The notes under the pieces are model-generated. The model was not told the origin of the DNA. It saw nothing but the letters and a program-made list of their open reading frames with translations, and did no database searches. 64,000 nt of DNA from an uncultured Prevotella sp. (GTDB taxonomy: Bacteria; Bacteroidota; Bacteroidia; Bacteroidales; Bacteroidaceae), in contig CAMNPM010000002.1 of assembly GCA_946548065.1 (NCBI GenBank), forward strand, positions 1-64,000. Direction: 5' to 3'. Both the position numbers and the translations under genes were made by a program. Positions within the stretch are counted from its first letter, which is position 1. The number at the start of each line of letters is the position of its first letter. This document shows, one piece after another, positions 10,654 through 22,575 of the stretch.

Positions 10654-10688
10654 CACGCTCAAACGGACATTATATAAAAAAGACAAAG

Positions 10689-12035
10689 ATGAATATCACA
10701 TTTGAAGCTCCCGACAAGGTGAATGGCCTGATGACCATTACACTGGAGAAAGCAGACTACCAGGGAGAGGTAGACAAGACACTGAAAGACTATCGTAAGC
10801 GTGCCAATGTTCCAGGATTCCGTCCTGGACAGGCTCCGATGAGTCTTATTCAGCGTCAGTACGGTCCTTCTGTCAAGTTGGACGTGGTGAACAAAATGCT
10901 GGGTGAGAAGCTGTACGGTTACATCCAGGAGAACAAGATACAGATGTTGGGCGAGCCCTTGGCCAGTGAGCAGCAGGTTCCTCAGGATTTAGAGAAGGAC
11001 GAGACCCTGACTTTCAAGTTCGATATTGCCGTAGCTCCAGAGTTCAAGGCAGAGCTGACCGGTAAGGACAAGGTGGACTATTACAACATCACTGTCGATG
11101 ACAAGCTGATAGACCAGCAGGTAGAGATGTATCAGAACCGTAGCGGGCAGTATGAGAAGGTTGAGCAGTATGATGCTGAGCAGCGCGATATGCTGAAGGG
11201 CGACTTGCGTGAGTTGGACGGAAGCATAGAGGTGGCTGATGCAGTGTTGATGCCCCAATATATTAAGGTTGAAGACCAGAAGAAGTTGTTCGACGGTTCT
11301 AAGTTGGGCGATGTCATCACTTGGAATCCCCGTAAGGCTTATCCTGAGAGCGACGTTGAGGTGAGCTCGTTGCTGAAGATTGAGAAGGATGACGTGAAGA
11401 ATCACGAGGGTGACTTTACCTTCCAGATTACGGAGGTCAGCCGTTTCACCAAGGCTCCCGTCGACCAGAAGTTGTTCGATCAGGCCTTTGGCGAGGGTGC
11501 CGTGAAGACTGAGGACGAGTTCCGCCAGAAGATCAAGGAGATGATTGCTGCCCAGTTCAAGACTGACTCAGACTATAAGTTCCTGCTCGATGTTCGTGCA
11601 CATATGGAGGAGAAGGTTGGCAAGCTGGAATTCCCTGAGGCCCTACTGAAGCGTGTGATGAAGCTTAACAACAAGGACCGCAAGGATGTGGACGAATACG
11701 TGGAGAAGAACTTCGAGCTGAGCATCAAGGAGCTCGGCTGGCACCTCATCAAGGAGCAGCTGGTAGCCGCTCAGGGTATCAAGGTAGAAAACGACGACTT
11801 GAAACAGGTTGCTAAAGAGGCCGCCCGTGCACAGTTTGCCCAGTATGGTATGTCGAATGTCCCTGAGGAGTATCTGGACAACTATGCTCAGGAGATGCTG
11901 AAGAAGCGTGAGAACGTGGATGGCCTCGTAGATCGTGCTGTGGATATCAAGCTGACCGCCGCCCTGAAGCAAGTGGTGAAGCTGAACGAGAAAGACATCA
12001 CGATGGAGGAATTCCAGAAGATGTTGCAAGCATAA
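10689..12035 (+). CDS. tig: Trigger factor
   Basis: N-terminal ribosome-binding VPGFRPGQAPMSLIQRQYG, length and C-terminal helical arms. Confidence 0.93.
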   Translation: MNITFEAPDKVNGLMTITLEKADYQGEVDKTLKDYRKRANVPGFRPGQAPMSLIQRQYGPSVKLDVVNKMLGEKLYGYIQENKIQMLGEPLASEQQVPQDLEKDETLTFKFDIAVAPEFKAELTGKDKVDYYNITVDDKLIDQQVEMYQNRSGQYEKVEQYDAEQRDMLKGDLRELDGSIEVADAVLMPQYIKVEDQKKLFDGSKLGDVITWNPRKAYPESDVEVSSLLKIEKDDVKNHEGDFTFQITEVSRFTKAPVDQKLFDQAFGEGAVKTEDEFRQKIKEMIAAQFKTDSDYKFLLDVRAHMEEKVGKLEFPEALLKRVMKLNNKDRKDVDEYVEKNFELSIKELGWHLIKEQLVAAQGIKVENDDLKQVAKEAARAQFAQYGMSNVPEEYLDNYAQEMLKKRENVDGLVDRAVDIKLTAALKQVVKLNEKDITMEEFQKMLQA

Positions 12036-12100
12036 GCGATAATGATTGGTAGTTGGCAATAGTTGCCCGCACAATTATAATTCTTTAACCAAAAAAAAAG

Positions 12101-12130
12101 GTCGGAATGTATGGCGTTCCGACTTTTTTT
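12101..12130 (+). terminator. Rho-independent terminator after tig
   Basis: GTCGGAA...TTCCGAC stem flanked by A-tract and T-tract. Confidence 0.75.
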
Positions 12131-12132
12131 CG

Positions 12133-12140
12133 TAATTTTG
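12133..12140 (+). promoter_or_regulatory. -7 box TAATTTTG upstream of clpP
   Basis: TAnnTTTG immediately after the tig terminator T-tract. Confidence 0.6.
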
Positions 12141-12156
12141 TATCTCACTTTGAAAA

Positions 12157-12837
12157 ATGGAAGTAGAAACTATGAATAACGATTTTAGAAAATATGCCAC
12201 CAAGCATCTTGGTATTAATGGTTTGGTACTCGATGAAGTGATGAGTGCTCAGGCTCAGTATCTGAACCCCTATATCCTTGAGGAGCGTCAGTTGAACGTG
12301 ACACAGATGGATGTCTTCTCGCGTTTGATGATGGACCGCATCATCTTCCTGGGTACACAGATTGATGACTATACAGCTAATACCTTACAGGCTCAGCTGC
12401 TCTATCTGGACTCTGTCGATTCGGGTAAGGATATCAGTATCTACCTGAACTCTCCTGGTGGCAGTGTGACTGCAGGACTTGGTATCTACGACACGATGCA
12501 GTTTATCAGCAGCGATGTGGCTACCATCTGTACGGGTATGGCAGCTTCGATGGCCGCCGTGCTGTTGGTGGCAGGAGCTGAAGGTAAGCGTTCGGCTTTG
12601 CCTCACAGCCGCGTGATGATTCATCAGCCTCTGGGCGGCGTACAGGGTCAGGCTTCGGATATAGAGATCGAAGCGAAAGAAATCATGAAGTTTAAGAAGG
12701 AACTCTACACCATCATCTCTGAGCATTCGCATACGCCCTATGACAAGGTGTGGAACGATTCCGACCGTAACTACTGGATGACGGCTGAAGAGGCCAAGGA
12801 GTACGGTATGATAGACCAAGTGTTGAAGAGAAAGTAA
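12157..12837 (+). CDS. clpP: ATP-dependent Clp protease proteolytic subunit
   Basis: [11 protein letters not shown] and [14 protein letters not shown] active-site motifs. Confidence 0.96.
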   Translation: MEVETMNNDFRKYATKHLGINGLVLDEVMSAQAQYLNPYILEERQLNVTQMDVFSRLMMDRIIFLGTQIDDYTANTLQAQLLYLDSVDSGKDISIYLNSPGGSVTAGLGIYDTMQFISSDVATICTGMAASMAAVLLVAGAEGKRSALPHSRVMIHQPLGGVQGQASDIEIEAKEIMKFKKELYTIISEHSHTPYDKVWNDSDRNYWMTAEEAKEYGMIDQVLKRK

Positions 12838-12877
12838 AGTCAGAGACCCCAAAGGGAATAGAAGCAAGGAAGTAATA

Positions 12878-14092
12878 ATGGCAAAGAAATGTAACTTCTG
12901 TGGGCGTACAGATCGTGAAGTAAAGCTGCTGATTACGGGAGTGGATGGCTGTATCTGCGACGAGTGTGCCGTACAAGCCTATCAGGTGGCTACTGCTAAT
13001 GGTTATGGTCCGGATGCAAAGAAGTCCCACAAGGATTTCAAGGTAAGGCATATCCCTAAGCCCAAGGAAATCAAGGAGTACCTGGATCAGTATGTTATTG
13101 GCCAGGACGAAGCCAAGCGCTATCTGAGCGTGGCGGTCTACAATCACTATAAGCGTTTGCAGCAGCCCGCCAGTGATAATGAGGTGGAGATTGAGAAGTC
13201 GAATATCATCATGGTAGGCTCAACGGGTACTGGCAAGACGCTGCTCGCGCGTACCATTGCCAAGTTGCTTGATGTGCCGTTTACCATTGTCGATGCTACA
13301 GTGTTCACGGAGGCCGGCTATGTTGGTGAGGATGTAGAGAGCATCCTGACCCGCCTGCTTCAGGTGGCCGACTATGACGTGGAGGCTGCTCAGCGTGGCA
13401 TAGTGTTCATTGACGAGATAGACAAGATAGCCCGTAAGGCTGACAATCCTTCCATCACCCGTGATGTTAGTGGTGAGGGTGTGCAGCAAGGTATGCTGAA
13501 GCTCCTGGAGGGTACTATTGTCAACGTGCCTCCTCAGGGCGGGCGCAAGCATCCTGATCAAGAGTATATCCATGTGGATACCCATAACATCCTGTTTATC
13601 TGCGGTGGTGCTTTCGATGGTATTGAGCGCAAGATAGCTCAGCGCATGAACACGCATGTGGTGGGATACAACTCAGTGCAGAACGTGCGCAAGATTGACA
13701 AGGAGAACCTGATGCAATATATTGCTCCGCAGGATCTGAAGTCGTTTGGACTGATTCCTGAAATTATAGGTCGTCTGCCTGTCCTGACCTATCTGAACCC
13801 GCTGGACCGTCCAGCTCTTACCAAGATACTGACAGAACCCAAGAACTCTATCATCAAGCAGTATGAGAAACTGTTTGAGATGGATGGTATTAAGTTGACT
13901 TTTACTCCTGAAGCTCTGACTCTGATTGTCGACAAGGCGGTGGAGTACAAGCTGGGGGCTCGCGGGTTGCGTTCCATTGTGGAGAACATCATGATGGATG
14001 CCATGTTTGAGATACCCTCAAAGCGTGTGAAATCCTTTAATGTGACCAAGGAGTATGCCCAGGAGCAACTCGATAAATCGCATCTGAAATAA
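12878..14092 (+). CDS. clpX: ATP-dependent Clp protease ATP-binding subunit ClpX
   Basis: N-terminal C4 zinc finger CNFCGRT...[25 protein letters not shown]. Confidence 0.97.
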   Translation: MAKKCNFCGRTDREVKLLITGVDGCICDECAVQAYQVATANGYGPDAKKSHKDFKVRHIPKPKEIKEYLDQYVIGQDEAKRYLSVAVYNHYKRLQQPASDNEVEIEKSNIIMVGSTGTGKTLLARTIAKLLDVPFTIVDATVFTEAGYVGEDVESILTRLLQVADYDVEAAQRGIVFIDEIDKIARKADNPSITRDVSGEGVQQGMLKLLEGTIVNVPPQGGRKHPDQEYIHVDTHNILFICGGAFDGIERKIAQRMNTHVVGYNSVQNVRKIDKENLMQYIAPQDLKSFGLIPEIIGRLPVLTYLNPLDRPALTKILTEPKNSIIKQYEKLFEMDGIKLTFTPEALTLIVDKAVEYKLGARGLRSIVENIMMDAMFEIPSKRVKSFNVTKEYAQEQLDKSHLK

Positions 14093-14113
14093 AATCCTAT
14101 ATAAACAAAGTCT

Positions 14114-16297
14114 ATGGCGAAGAAGAAACACAATCTAAGTGAAGCTTTGAAGAAATACTTCGGCTTCGATAAGTTCAAGGGCGACCAGGAAGCCATTGTG
14201 CAGAATGTGTTAGATGGTAAGGACACCTTTGTGCTGATGCCAACAGGAGGTGGCAAATCGTTGTGCTATCAGCTTCCCTCTCTCTTGATGGAGGGAACGG
14301 CTATTGTCATTTCTCCCTTGATAGCACTGATGAAGAACCAGGTGGATGTTATCAGTTCCATGAGTGAGGAAGGTACGGCTCATTACCTGAACTCCTCGCT
14401 CAATAAGGCAGCTATCGACCAGGTGAAAAGTGACATCATGGAAGGAAAGACCAAGCTGCTGTATGTTGCGCCAGAGTCGCTGACCAAGGATGAGAATGTG
14501 GAATTCTTGAAACGCGCCAAAATTTCGTTTTATGCTATAGACGAGGCTCACTGTATCTCAGAGTGGGGACATGACTTCCGACCGGAATATCGCCGCATCC
14601 GTCCTATAATCAACGAGATAGGTGTGGCTCCTGTGATAGCCCTTACTGCTACGGCAACGGACAAGGTTCGCACCGATATCAAGAAGAGCCTGGGCATTAT
14701 GGATGCTACGGAGTTCAAGAGTTCTTTCAATCGCCCCAACCTATATTATGAGGTGAGACCCAAGACGATAGATGTGGATAAGGATATTATCCGTTTCATC
14801 AAGCAGCATCCCGGCAAGAGTGGCATCATCTATTGCCTGTCGCGTAAGAAAGTGGAGGAACTGGCTGAGATACTGAAAGCCAACGATATCAAAGCCGCGC
14901 CTTATCACGCAGGGCTGGAGTCGGCATTGCGTTCGGAGACCCAGGACGCTTTCCTGATGGAGGAGATTGATGTCATCGTGGCGACCATCGCCTTTGGTAT
15001 GGGTATTGACAAGCCGGATGTGCGTTTCGTTATCCACTACGACATCCCCAAGTCGCTTGAAGGCTATTATCAGGAAACGGGACGTGCCGGGCGCGATGGT
15101 GGCGAAGGTCTGTGCATCACCTTCTATGCCCGTAAGGACCTGCAGAAACTGGATAAGTTTATGGAGGGCAAGCCTGTTGCTGAACAGGATATTGGCAGAC
15201 AACTGCTGGCAGAGACGGCAGCCTATGCTGAAACCTCTGTGTGTCGTCGCAAGATGTTGCTTCACTATTTCGGTGAGGAATACACGCAGAGTAATTGCCA
15301 TAATTGCGACAACTGTCTGCATCCAAAGACGGAGCTGGAGGCAAAGGACCTGCTTGTCATAGTCCTTCAAGCTGTATTAGCTTTGAAGGAGAATTTCCGC
15401 TCAGACCATGTAATAGATTTTGTCATTGGTAGGGAGACGGAGGAAATCCTTTCGCACAAGCATCAGAATCATGAGCTTTTTGGCGCAGGAGAAAAGTATG
15501 AACGGAAACTGTGGAACCCTGTTATCAGGCAGGCCATACTGGCTGGCTATCTCAAGAAAGATGTTGAGAATTATGGTCTGTTGAAACTGACCTCTGCCGG
15601 TAAGAAATTCTTGAAGAAACCGACGTCGTTCATGATAGTGGAAGACCATGAGTTTAATGAAGACTACGAGACCAGTCCTGAGCACGAGGCTACCATCAGT
15701 GCGTTGGACCAGACGCTGAGTGCGATGCTGAAGGACTTGCGTAAGAAGGTGAGCCGCAAGCTGGAGCGTCCTCCTTATGTCATCTTCCAGGATGTCAGCA
15801 TCGAACAGATGGCCACCGACTTCCCAGTGACGCTGGACGAGCTGAAGAATATCCAGGGAGTAGGTGAGGGCAAGGTGAAACAGCCTTATGCCAAGGAGTT
15901 CGTTGATCTCATCAAGCGCTATTGCGAGGAGAACGAGATAGAGCGGCAGGCAGACATGCGGGTGCGCACTGTGGCCAAGAAGTCTATCCTGAAGGTGAAG
16001 ATCATCCAGGCCATCGACCGCCAGATAGCCCTTGACGATATTGCCACAGCCCAAGGGCTTGACTTTGATGAGTTGCTGGATGAGGTCGAGGCTATCGTCT
16101 ATAGCGGTACTAAGTTGAACATCGACTATTTCCTGGACGAGGTGATGGACGAAGACCATGTTGACGATATCTACGACTACTTTGCCGATAGCGATACAGA
16201 CTCGTTAGAGGATGCCATCAAGGAACTGGGGGCCGAATGCTCCGAGGACGAGATACGTCTGGTGCGTATCAAGTTTATCAGCGAGATGGCCAACTAA
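14114..16297 (+). CDS. recQ: ATP-dependent DNA helicase RecQ
   Basis: MPTGGGKSLCYQLP, DEAH box, QETGRAGRDG, Zn motif, HRDC-like domain. Confidence 0.96.
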   Translation: MAKKKHNLSEALKKYFGFDKFKGDQEAIVQNVLDGKDTFVLMPTGGGKSLCYQLPSLLMEGTAIVISPLIALMKNQVDVISSMSEEGTAHYLNSSLNKAAIDQVKSDIMEGKTKLLYVAPESLTKDENVEFLKRAKISFYAIDEAHCISEWGHDFRPEYRRIRPIINEIGVAPVIALTATATDKVRTDIKKSLGIMDATEFKSSFNRPNLYYEVRPKTIDVDKDIIRFIKQHPGKSGIIYCLSRKKVEELAEILKANDIKAAPYHAGLESALRSETQDAFLMEEIDVIVATIAFGMGIDKPDVRFVIHYDIPKSLEGYYQETGRAGRDGGEGLCITFYARKDLQKLDKFMEGKPVAEQDIGRQLLAETAAYAETSVCRRKMLLHYFGEEYTQSNCHNCDNCLHPKTELEAKDLLVIVLQAVLALKENFRSDHVIDFVIGRETEEILSHKHQNHELFGAGEKYERKLWNPVIRQAILAGYLKKDVENYGLLKLTSAGKKFLKKPTSFMIVEDHEFNEDYETSPEHEATISALDQTLSAMLKDLRKKVSRKLERPPYVIFQDVSIEQMATDFPVTLDELKNIQGVGEGKVKQPYAKEFVDLIKRYCEENEIERQADMRVRTVAKKSILKVKIIQAIDRQIALDDIATAQGLDFDELLDEVEAIVYSGTKLNIDYFLDEVMDEDHVDDIYDYFADSDTDSLEDAIKELGAECSEDEIRLVRIKFISEMAN

Positions 16298-16321
16298 TTG
16301 TTAAGAAAGAAGAGCTAAGAG

Positions 16322-16371
16322 TTAAGAATTAAGAAAAAATGTCCTGTTGTGGCCATTTTCTTAATTCTTAA
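16322..16371 (+). terminator. AT-rich inverted repeat after recQ
   Basis: TTAAGAATTAAGAAAA / TTTTCTTAATTCTTAA 16-bp arms followed by further TTAATTC repeats. Confidence 0.5.
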
Positions 16372-16395
16372 TTCTTAATTCTTAATTAAAATGAG

Positions 16396-16403
16396 TAATT
16401 TTG
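16396..16403 (+). promoter_or_regulatory. -7 box TAATTTTG upstream of guaB
   Basis: TAnnTTTGC motif 30 bp before the start codon. Confidence 0.6.
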
Positions 16404-16420
16404 CACGCAATAAAATATAA

Positions 16421-17914
<1,494 letters not shown>

Positions 17915-17956
17915 GATGGTCGAATAACATAGTGCCGCATAAGAATTAAGTACGAG

Positions 17957-19390
17957 ATGAAGAGGTCCTTCATAGCTGTATTTCTTGCAGTAAGCCCGAT
18001 AGCCGGAACTTTTGGACAGGCACAAGACGATCCTGTCGTCATGACAATAGCGGGCGTCGATGTGCCGCGTTCTGAGTTCGAGTATTCCTACAACAAGAAC
18101 AATACCGATGGAGTCATTGACAAGAAGTCGGTAGAAGAGTATGTCGACTTGTTTGTCAACTATAAGCTAAAGGTTCAGGCGGCTTTAGATGCCCATATCG
18201 ACACAACGGCTGCTTTCCGCACCGAGTTTACGCAATACCGCGACCAGCAGGTGCGTCCTACGCTGGTGACCGATGCTGATATGCTGGCTGAGGCCCAGAA
18301 GGTCTACGCGCAGACTAAGGCAGGCATAGGTCCTGATGGCTTGGTGTCGGCAGCACATATTCTTATCCAGTTGTCTCAGCAAGCTTCCGACGAGCAGCAG
18401 CGTCTGGCCCGCCAGCGCATTGACTCCGTCTATGCTGCGTTGCAGGCTGGTGCCGACTTTGAAGGACTTGCCCGTAAGGTGTCGCAAGACCCTGGCTCTG
18501 CATCTCGAGGCGGTATGCTGGGATGGTTCTCGCGCAACCAGATGGTCAAGGAGTTCGAGGATGCTGCCTTTGCTCTGCAGCCTGGCGAGATGAGCAAGCC
18601 CGTGTTGTCGCCTTTCGGTTGGCACATCATCCTGATGAAGGAGCGCAAGCAGCTGGAGCCTTTCGAGTTCTACAAGGACAATATTCTCCGTTTCCTGGAG
18701 CAGCGCAATGCCCGTCAGAGTATCAGCGAGCAGAAGCTGGCAGCCAGCGTGGCGGCCTCTGGAGGTTCCCTCACCAAGGAACAACTGTTGCAGCAGCGTG
18801 CCGACTCGTTGGCAGCTGTCGACCCGGAGGCTCGTTATCTTATGAAAGAATATCACGACGGGCTGTTGCTTTACGAGATTAGTAATCGTATGGTATGGGA
18901 GAAAGCCTCAAAGGATGAGGCTGCACAGGCTCGCTATTTCAAGAAGAATAAGAAGAAATACAAGTGGGAGGAACCCCGCTTCAAAGGTATCGCTTATCAC
19001 GTGAAGGATGCTGCAGATGTAAAGGCTGTGGTGAAGTGCGTGAAGAAGCTGGATTTTGCCGACTGGAACGAAGCTCTGCACAAAGCCTTCAACAACGATT
19101 CCATCATCCGCATCCGTGTGGAGAAGGGATTGTTCAAGAAAGGCGACAATGCCCTCGTCGATCGTGAGGTGTTCAAGGTGAGCGGGGTGCAGGTAGACAG
19201 TGTGAAAGGATTTCCCATCGATGCTACTTATGGCAAGTTGTTGAAGAAGCCTAAGGACTACACCGATGTGCGTGGCCTGGTGGTTGCCGACTTGCAAGAT
19301 GAGATGATGCGACTCTGGGTTGCCGACCTGCGTAGGAAGTATTCCTTCGTCGTCAACGAGGAGGTGCTGAAAACTGTCAACAAGCATTGA
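17957..19390 (+). CDS. Periplasmic peptidylprolyl isomerase (parvulin/PpiC type)
   Basis: Signal peptide; AAHILIQLSQ...FEGLARKVSQDPGSASRGGMLGWF...PFGWHIILM. Confidence 0.88.
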   Translation: MKRSFIAVFLAVSPIAGTFGQAQDDPVVMTIAGVDVPRSEFEYSYNKNNTDGVIDKKSVEEYVDLFVNYKLKVQAALDAHIDTTAAFRTEFTQYRDQQVRPTLVTDADMLAEAQKVYAQTKAGIGPDGLVSAAHILIQLSQQASDEQQRLARQRIDSVYAALQAGADFEGLARKVSQDPGSASRGGMLGWFSRNQMVKEFEDAAFALQPGEMSKPVLSPFGWHIILMKERKQLEPFEFYKDNILRFLEQRNARQSISEQKLAASVAASGGSLTKEQLLQQRADSLAAVDPEARYLMKEYHDGLLLYEISNRMVWEKASKDEAAQARYFKKNKKKYKWEEPRFKGIAYHVKDAADVKAVVKCVKKLDFADWNEALHKAFNNDSIIRIRVEKGLFKKGDNALVDREVFKVSGVQVDSVKGFPIDATYGKLLKKPKDYTDVRGLVVADLQDEMMRLWVADLRRKYSFVVNEEVLKTVNKH

Positions 19391-19436
19391 TGCCGTTCTC
19401 CGTTGGACATAGTAATTTAGTAATTAGTCAATAAGA

Positions 19437-20822
19437 ATGAGAAATAGATCAAAGGCAATGAAGCTGCGCGGTTTATTATTTATTGTTTTTTCATTATTGT
19501 TTAGTCCTGTACTGGCTCAGACCGACTCTATTGGCTCCATAGTCGACGAGGTCATCTGGGTGGTGGGCGACGAGGCTATCCTAAAGTCGGATGTCGAGGC
19601 TATGCGTATTCAGGGACAGCAGGAAGGCATGCGCTGGTCGGGTGACCCCGATTGTGCCATACCTGAACAGATTGCTGTGCAGAAGCTCTATCTCAATCAG
19701 GCCATCATCGATAGCGTCGAGGTGACCGAGGCTGAGATTACTCAGGGTGTGGAGCAGTATATTGAGAATATGATTTCCGTCATTGGTTCGCGCGAGAAGC
19801 TCGAGGAGTATCAGAAGAAGAGCCTGACCCAGATTCGTGCTGACCTGCGTGAGTCGTATCGTGAGCGCCAGATGGTGCAGGGCATGCAGCAGAAGCTGGT
19901 GAAGGACATCACTGCAACCCCTTCAGAGGTGCGTCGCTATTTCCAGAACGTTCCTGAGGACAGTCTGCCGTTCGTGCCTACTGAGGTGGAGGTACAGATT
20001 ATCACCCAGCAGCCCCGTATCGAGCAGGATGAGATCAACCGTGTGAAAGAACAGCTTCGCGAGTTTGCCGACCGCGTCAACAAAGGCGAGACATCGTTCC
20101 AGACCCTTGCCCGTATGTATTCTGAAGACCCCGGCTCAGCCCGTCGAGGCGGTGAGCTTGACTATACTGGTCGAGGAATGCTTGACCCAGCATTTGCCAA
20201 TGTGGCTTTCAGTCTTACCGACCCCAAGCGTGTGTCGAAGATTGTAGAGTCAGAGTTTGGCTACCATATCATCCAGCTTGTCGACAAGCGAGGCGATAAG
20301 ATCAAGGTGCGCCACATCCTTCTGAAGCCTGTTGTCAGCCCTGATGCCATACAGGCCGCACTCAGTAGGTTGGACTCCATCCGTACTGACATAGTCGAGG
20401 GTAAGTTCCCCTTCGAGGCTGGTGCTTCTGTGATTTCCGATGATAAAGACACTCGCAACAATAATGGTCTGATGGCCAATATCACTCAGGAAGGGCGTAC
20501 ATCGCGCTTCAAGTTGTCCGACCTGCCCCCTGAGATTGCCAAGGCTGTCGATGTGCTGCAGGTAGGCGAGGTCTCCAAACCCTTTCAGATGATTAGCGAG
20601 CGTGGTAAGACAGTCTGTGCTATCGTCAAGCTGAAGAGTCGTACGGAGGGACACCGTGCTACGATTACCGAAGACTTCCAGGTGCTGAAGAATGTCGTTG
20701 CGGAGAAGCGTCGTCAGCAACGCCTTCATGAGTGGGTGGTCAATCGCATCAAGTCCGTCTATGTGCGAGTGAACGACCGCTACCGCGACTGCAAGTTCGA
20801 ATACGAAGGGTGGATTAGGTGA
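19437..20822 (+). CDS. SurA-like peptidylprolyl isomerase (start may be 19458)
   Basis: Two parvulin-like domains: FQTLARMYSEDPGSARRGGELDYTGRG; FGYHIIQLVDKRGDKIKVRHILLKP. Confidence 0.88.
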   Translation: MRNRSKAMKLRGLLFIVFSLLFSPVLAQTDSIGSIVDEVIWVVGDEAILKSDVEAMRIQGQQEGMRWSGDPDCAIPEQIAVQKLYLNQAIIDSVEVTEAEITQGVEQYIENMISVIGSREKLEEYQKKSLTQIRADLRESYRERQMVQGMQQKLVKDITATPSEVRRYFQNVPEDSLPFVPTEVEVQIITQQPRIEQDEINRVKEQLREFADRVNKGETSFQTLARMYSEDPGSARRGGELDYTGRGMLDPAFANVAFSLTDPKRVSKIVESEFGYHIIQLVDKRGDKIKVRHILLKPVVSPDAIQAALSRLDSIRTDIVEGKFPFEAGASVISDDKDTRNNNGLMANITQEGRTSRFKLSDLPPEIAKAVDVLQVGEVSKPFQMISERGKTVCAIVKLKSRTEGHRATITEDFQVLKNVVAEKRRQQRLHEWVVNRIKSVYVRVNDRYRDCKFEYEGWIR

Positions 20823-20850
20823 GTTGAGAGTTGACTGTTTATAGAACATT

Positions 20851-22575
20851 GTGAAAAGGGGCTTTTTAGTCATCATAGGTCTTGTGTTGCTGCTGATGGT
20901 GTTTGCCGTGCAGCCCGTCAAGAAGCGCACTCCTCGCAAGAAGGCGAAGGCGGTGCAGCAGGACAAACGTGTCTATCTGGTACATGCGGACAAACTGTAC
21001 TTCGACCAATATCGTACTGATGGAGCTCAGATTCTTGTAGGTAGTGTACACTTCCGTCACGTCGGAGCCAACCTGTATTGCGACAGTGCCCATTTCTATG
21101 AGGAGTCCAACTCCTTCGAGGCCTTCGGGCATGTCAGGATGGTGCAGGGCGACACGCTGAGCCTGGTGAGCGAATATGCCTATTACGACGGCAACGACCA
21201 GTTGGCACAGGCGCGTCGTAATGTGGTTCTTCGCCATCGGAAGACCACACTCTATACCGACTCGCTGGACTACGACCGGATGTATAGCTTCGGTAATTTC
21301 TTCGAAGGCGGTAAGATGGTCGACGGTAAGTCTACGCTGACCAGCGACTGGGGTGAGTACCATACTGACACGAAGATGGCGATGTTCTACTTCGACGTGC
21401 GCCTCAAGGACCAGAAGATGTATCTCACCACCGACTCGTTGTATTACGACACCCGTACCTCACGAGCCCATATCGTAGGCCCCTCGCACATCACCTCCGG
21501 CACCAGCCGCATCTATAGTGAGAATGGTTACTATAATACCAAGACCGAAGAGTCGGAGCTCTTTGGGCGTTCTGTTATCGAGGACCAGGGACGCACCTTG
21601 GTAGGCGACAGCGTGTTCCACAATGCCAAGACTGGCACCAACTACGCCTATTGGAATGTGGTGCTTACCGACACCGTCAACAAGACGATGCTGACAGGCG
21701 ACTATGCCGAATATAACGACTCTACCGGCTATGCGATGGCCACCAATCGTGCGGTAGCCATCGACTTCTCCCAGAACGACTCCCTGTTCATGCATGCTGA
21801 CACCTTTAAGATATTCACCTACAACAATAAGACGGACTCTGTCTATCGCGAGATGCATGCCTATAATAAGGTGCGAGCCTGGCGCATTGACGTGCAGGCA
21901 GTCTGCGACTCACTGGTCTACAACTCGCAGGACTCGTGTATGACGATGTACCACGACCCCATTGTCTGGAACAAGGGTCAGCAGCTCTTTGGCGAGGTCA
22001 TCAAGGTGTATATGAAGAACAACAAGCTCGACTGGGCTCACGTGATAGGTCAGGCTTTCTCTACCGAGCAGATGCCCGATTCCGTGCATTTCAACCAGGT
22101 GTCGTCGAAGGAGATGAAAGCCTTCTTCGTCGATGGTCAGATGCATGAGATGCAGGCCATCGACAACGTGCTGGTGGTCTATTATCCTATCGATGATTCC
22201 GACAGTACGCTCATCGGGCTCAACTATACCGAGACACCGCTGCTGAAGATGCTTCTCGAGAACCGTAAGATGAAGCGTATCTGGATGGAGAAGCCCACGG
22301 GTACGCTCTATCCTATGACCCAGATACCGCCCGACAAGTATTTCCTGCCCTCGTATGCTTGGTTCGACTATATCCGTCCGCTCGACAAGCAGGATATCTT
22401 CAATTGGCGCGGCAAGAAATCAGGCACCGAACTGAAGGAGCATAAGCGACGTGAGCGTCCTCGCAACACGCCTTCCGCATCTCCTGCAACACCTCCGCTC
22501 GCTCAGCCTGCAACACCTCCGCTCGCTCAGCCGCCTGTTGCCCCCACCGACTCTATTCAAAAACCTGCCTTATGA
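20851..22575 (+). CDS. OstA/LptA-like outer-membrane biogenesis protein (GTG start)
   Basis: Repeated beta-jellyroll motifs (YCDSAHFYEESNSFEAFGHVRM); Pro-rich C-terminus; position between SurA-like gene and mutL. Confidence 0.85.
   Translation: MKRGFLVIIGLVLLLMVFAVQPVKKRTPRKKAKAVQQDKRVYLVHADKLYFDQYRTDGAQILVGSVHFRHVGANLYCDSAHFYEESNSFEAFGHVRMVQGDTLSLVSEYAYYDGNDQLAQARRNVVLRHRKTTLYTDSLDYDRMYSFGNFFEGGKMVDGKSTLTSDWGEYHTDTKMAMFYFDVRLKDQKMYLTTDSLYYDTRTSRAHIVGPSHITSGTSRIYSENGYYNTKTEESELFGRSVIEDQGRTLVGDSVFHNAKTGTNYAYWNVVLTDTVNKTMLTGDYAEYNDSTGYAMATNRAVAIDFSQNDSLFMHADTFKIFTYNNKTDSVYREMHAYNKVRAWRIDVQAVCDSLVYNSQDSCMTMYHDPIVWNKGQQLFGEVIKVYMKNNKLDWAHVIGQAFSTEQMPDSVHFNQVSSKEMKAFFVDGQMHEMQAIDNVLVVYYPIDDSDSTLIGLNYTETPLLKMLLENRKMKRIWMEKPTGTLYPMTQIPPDKYFLPSYAWFDYIRPLDKQDIFNWRGKKSGTELKEHKRRERPRNTPSASPATPPLAQPATPPLAQPPVAPTDSIQKPAL
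22483..22530 (+). repeat. Perfect 24-bp tandem duplication encoding ATPPLAQP x2
   Basis: CCTGCAACACCTCCGCTCGCTCAG repeated twice. Confidence 0.9.

Noticed and set aside
22483-22530. Functional significance of the ATPPLAQP duplication in the LptA-like protein
   Set aside because: Simple 24-bp slippage in a Pro-rich tail; listed as a repeat feature but not considered unusual.
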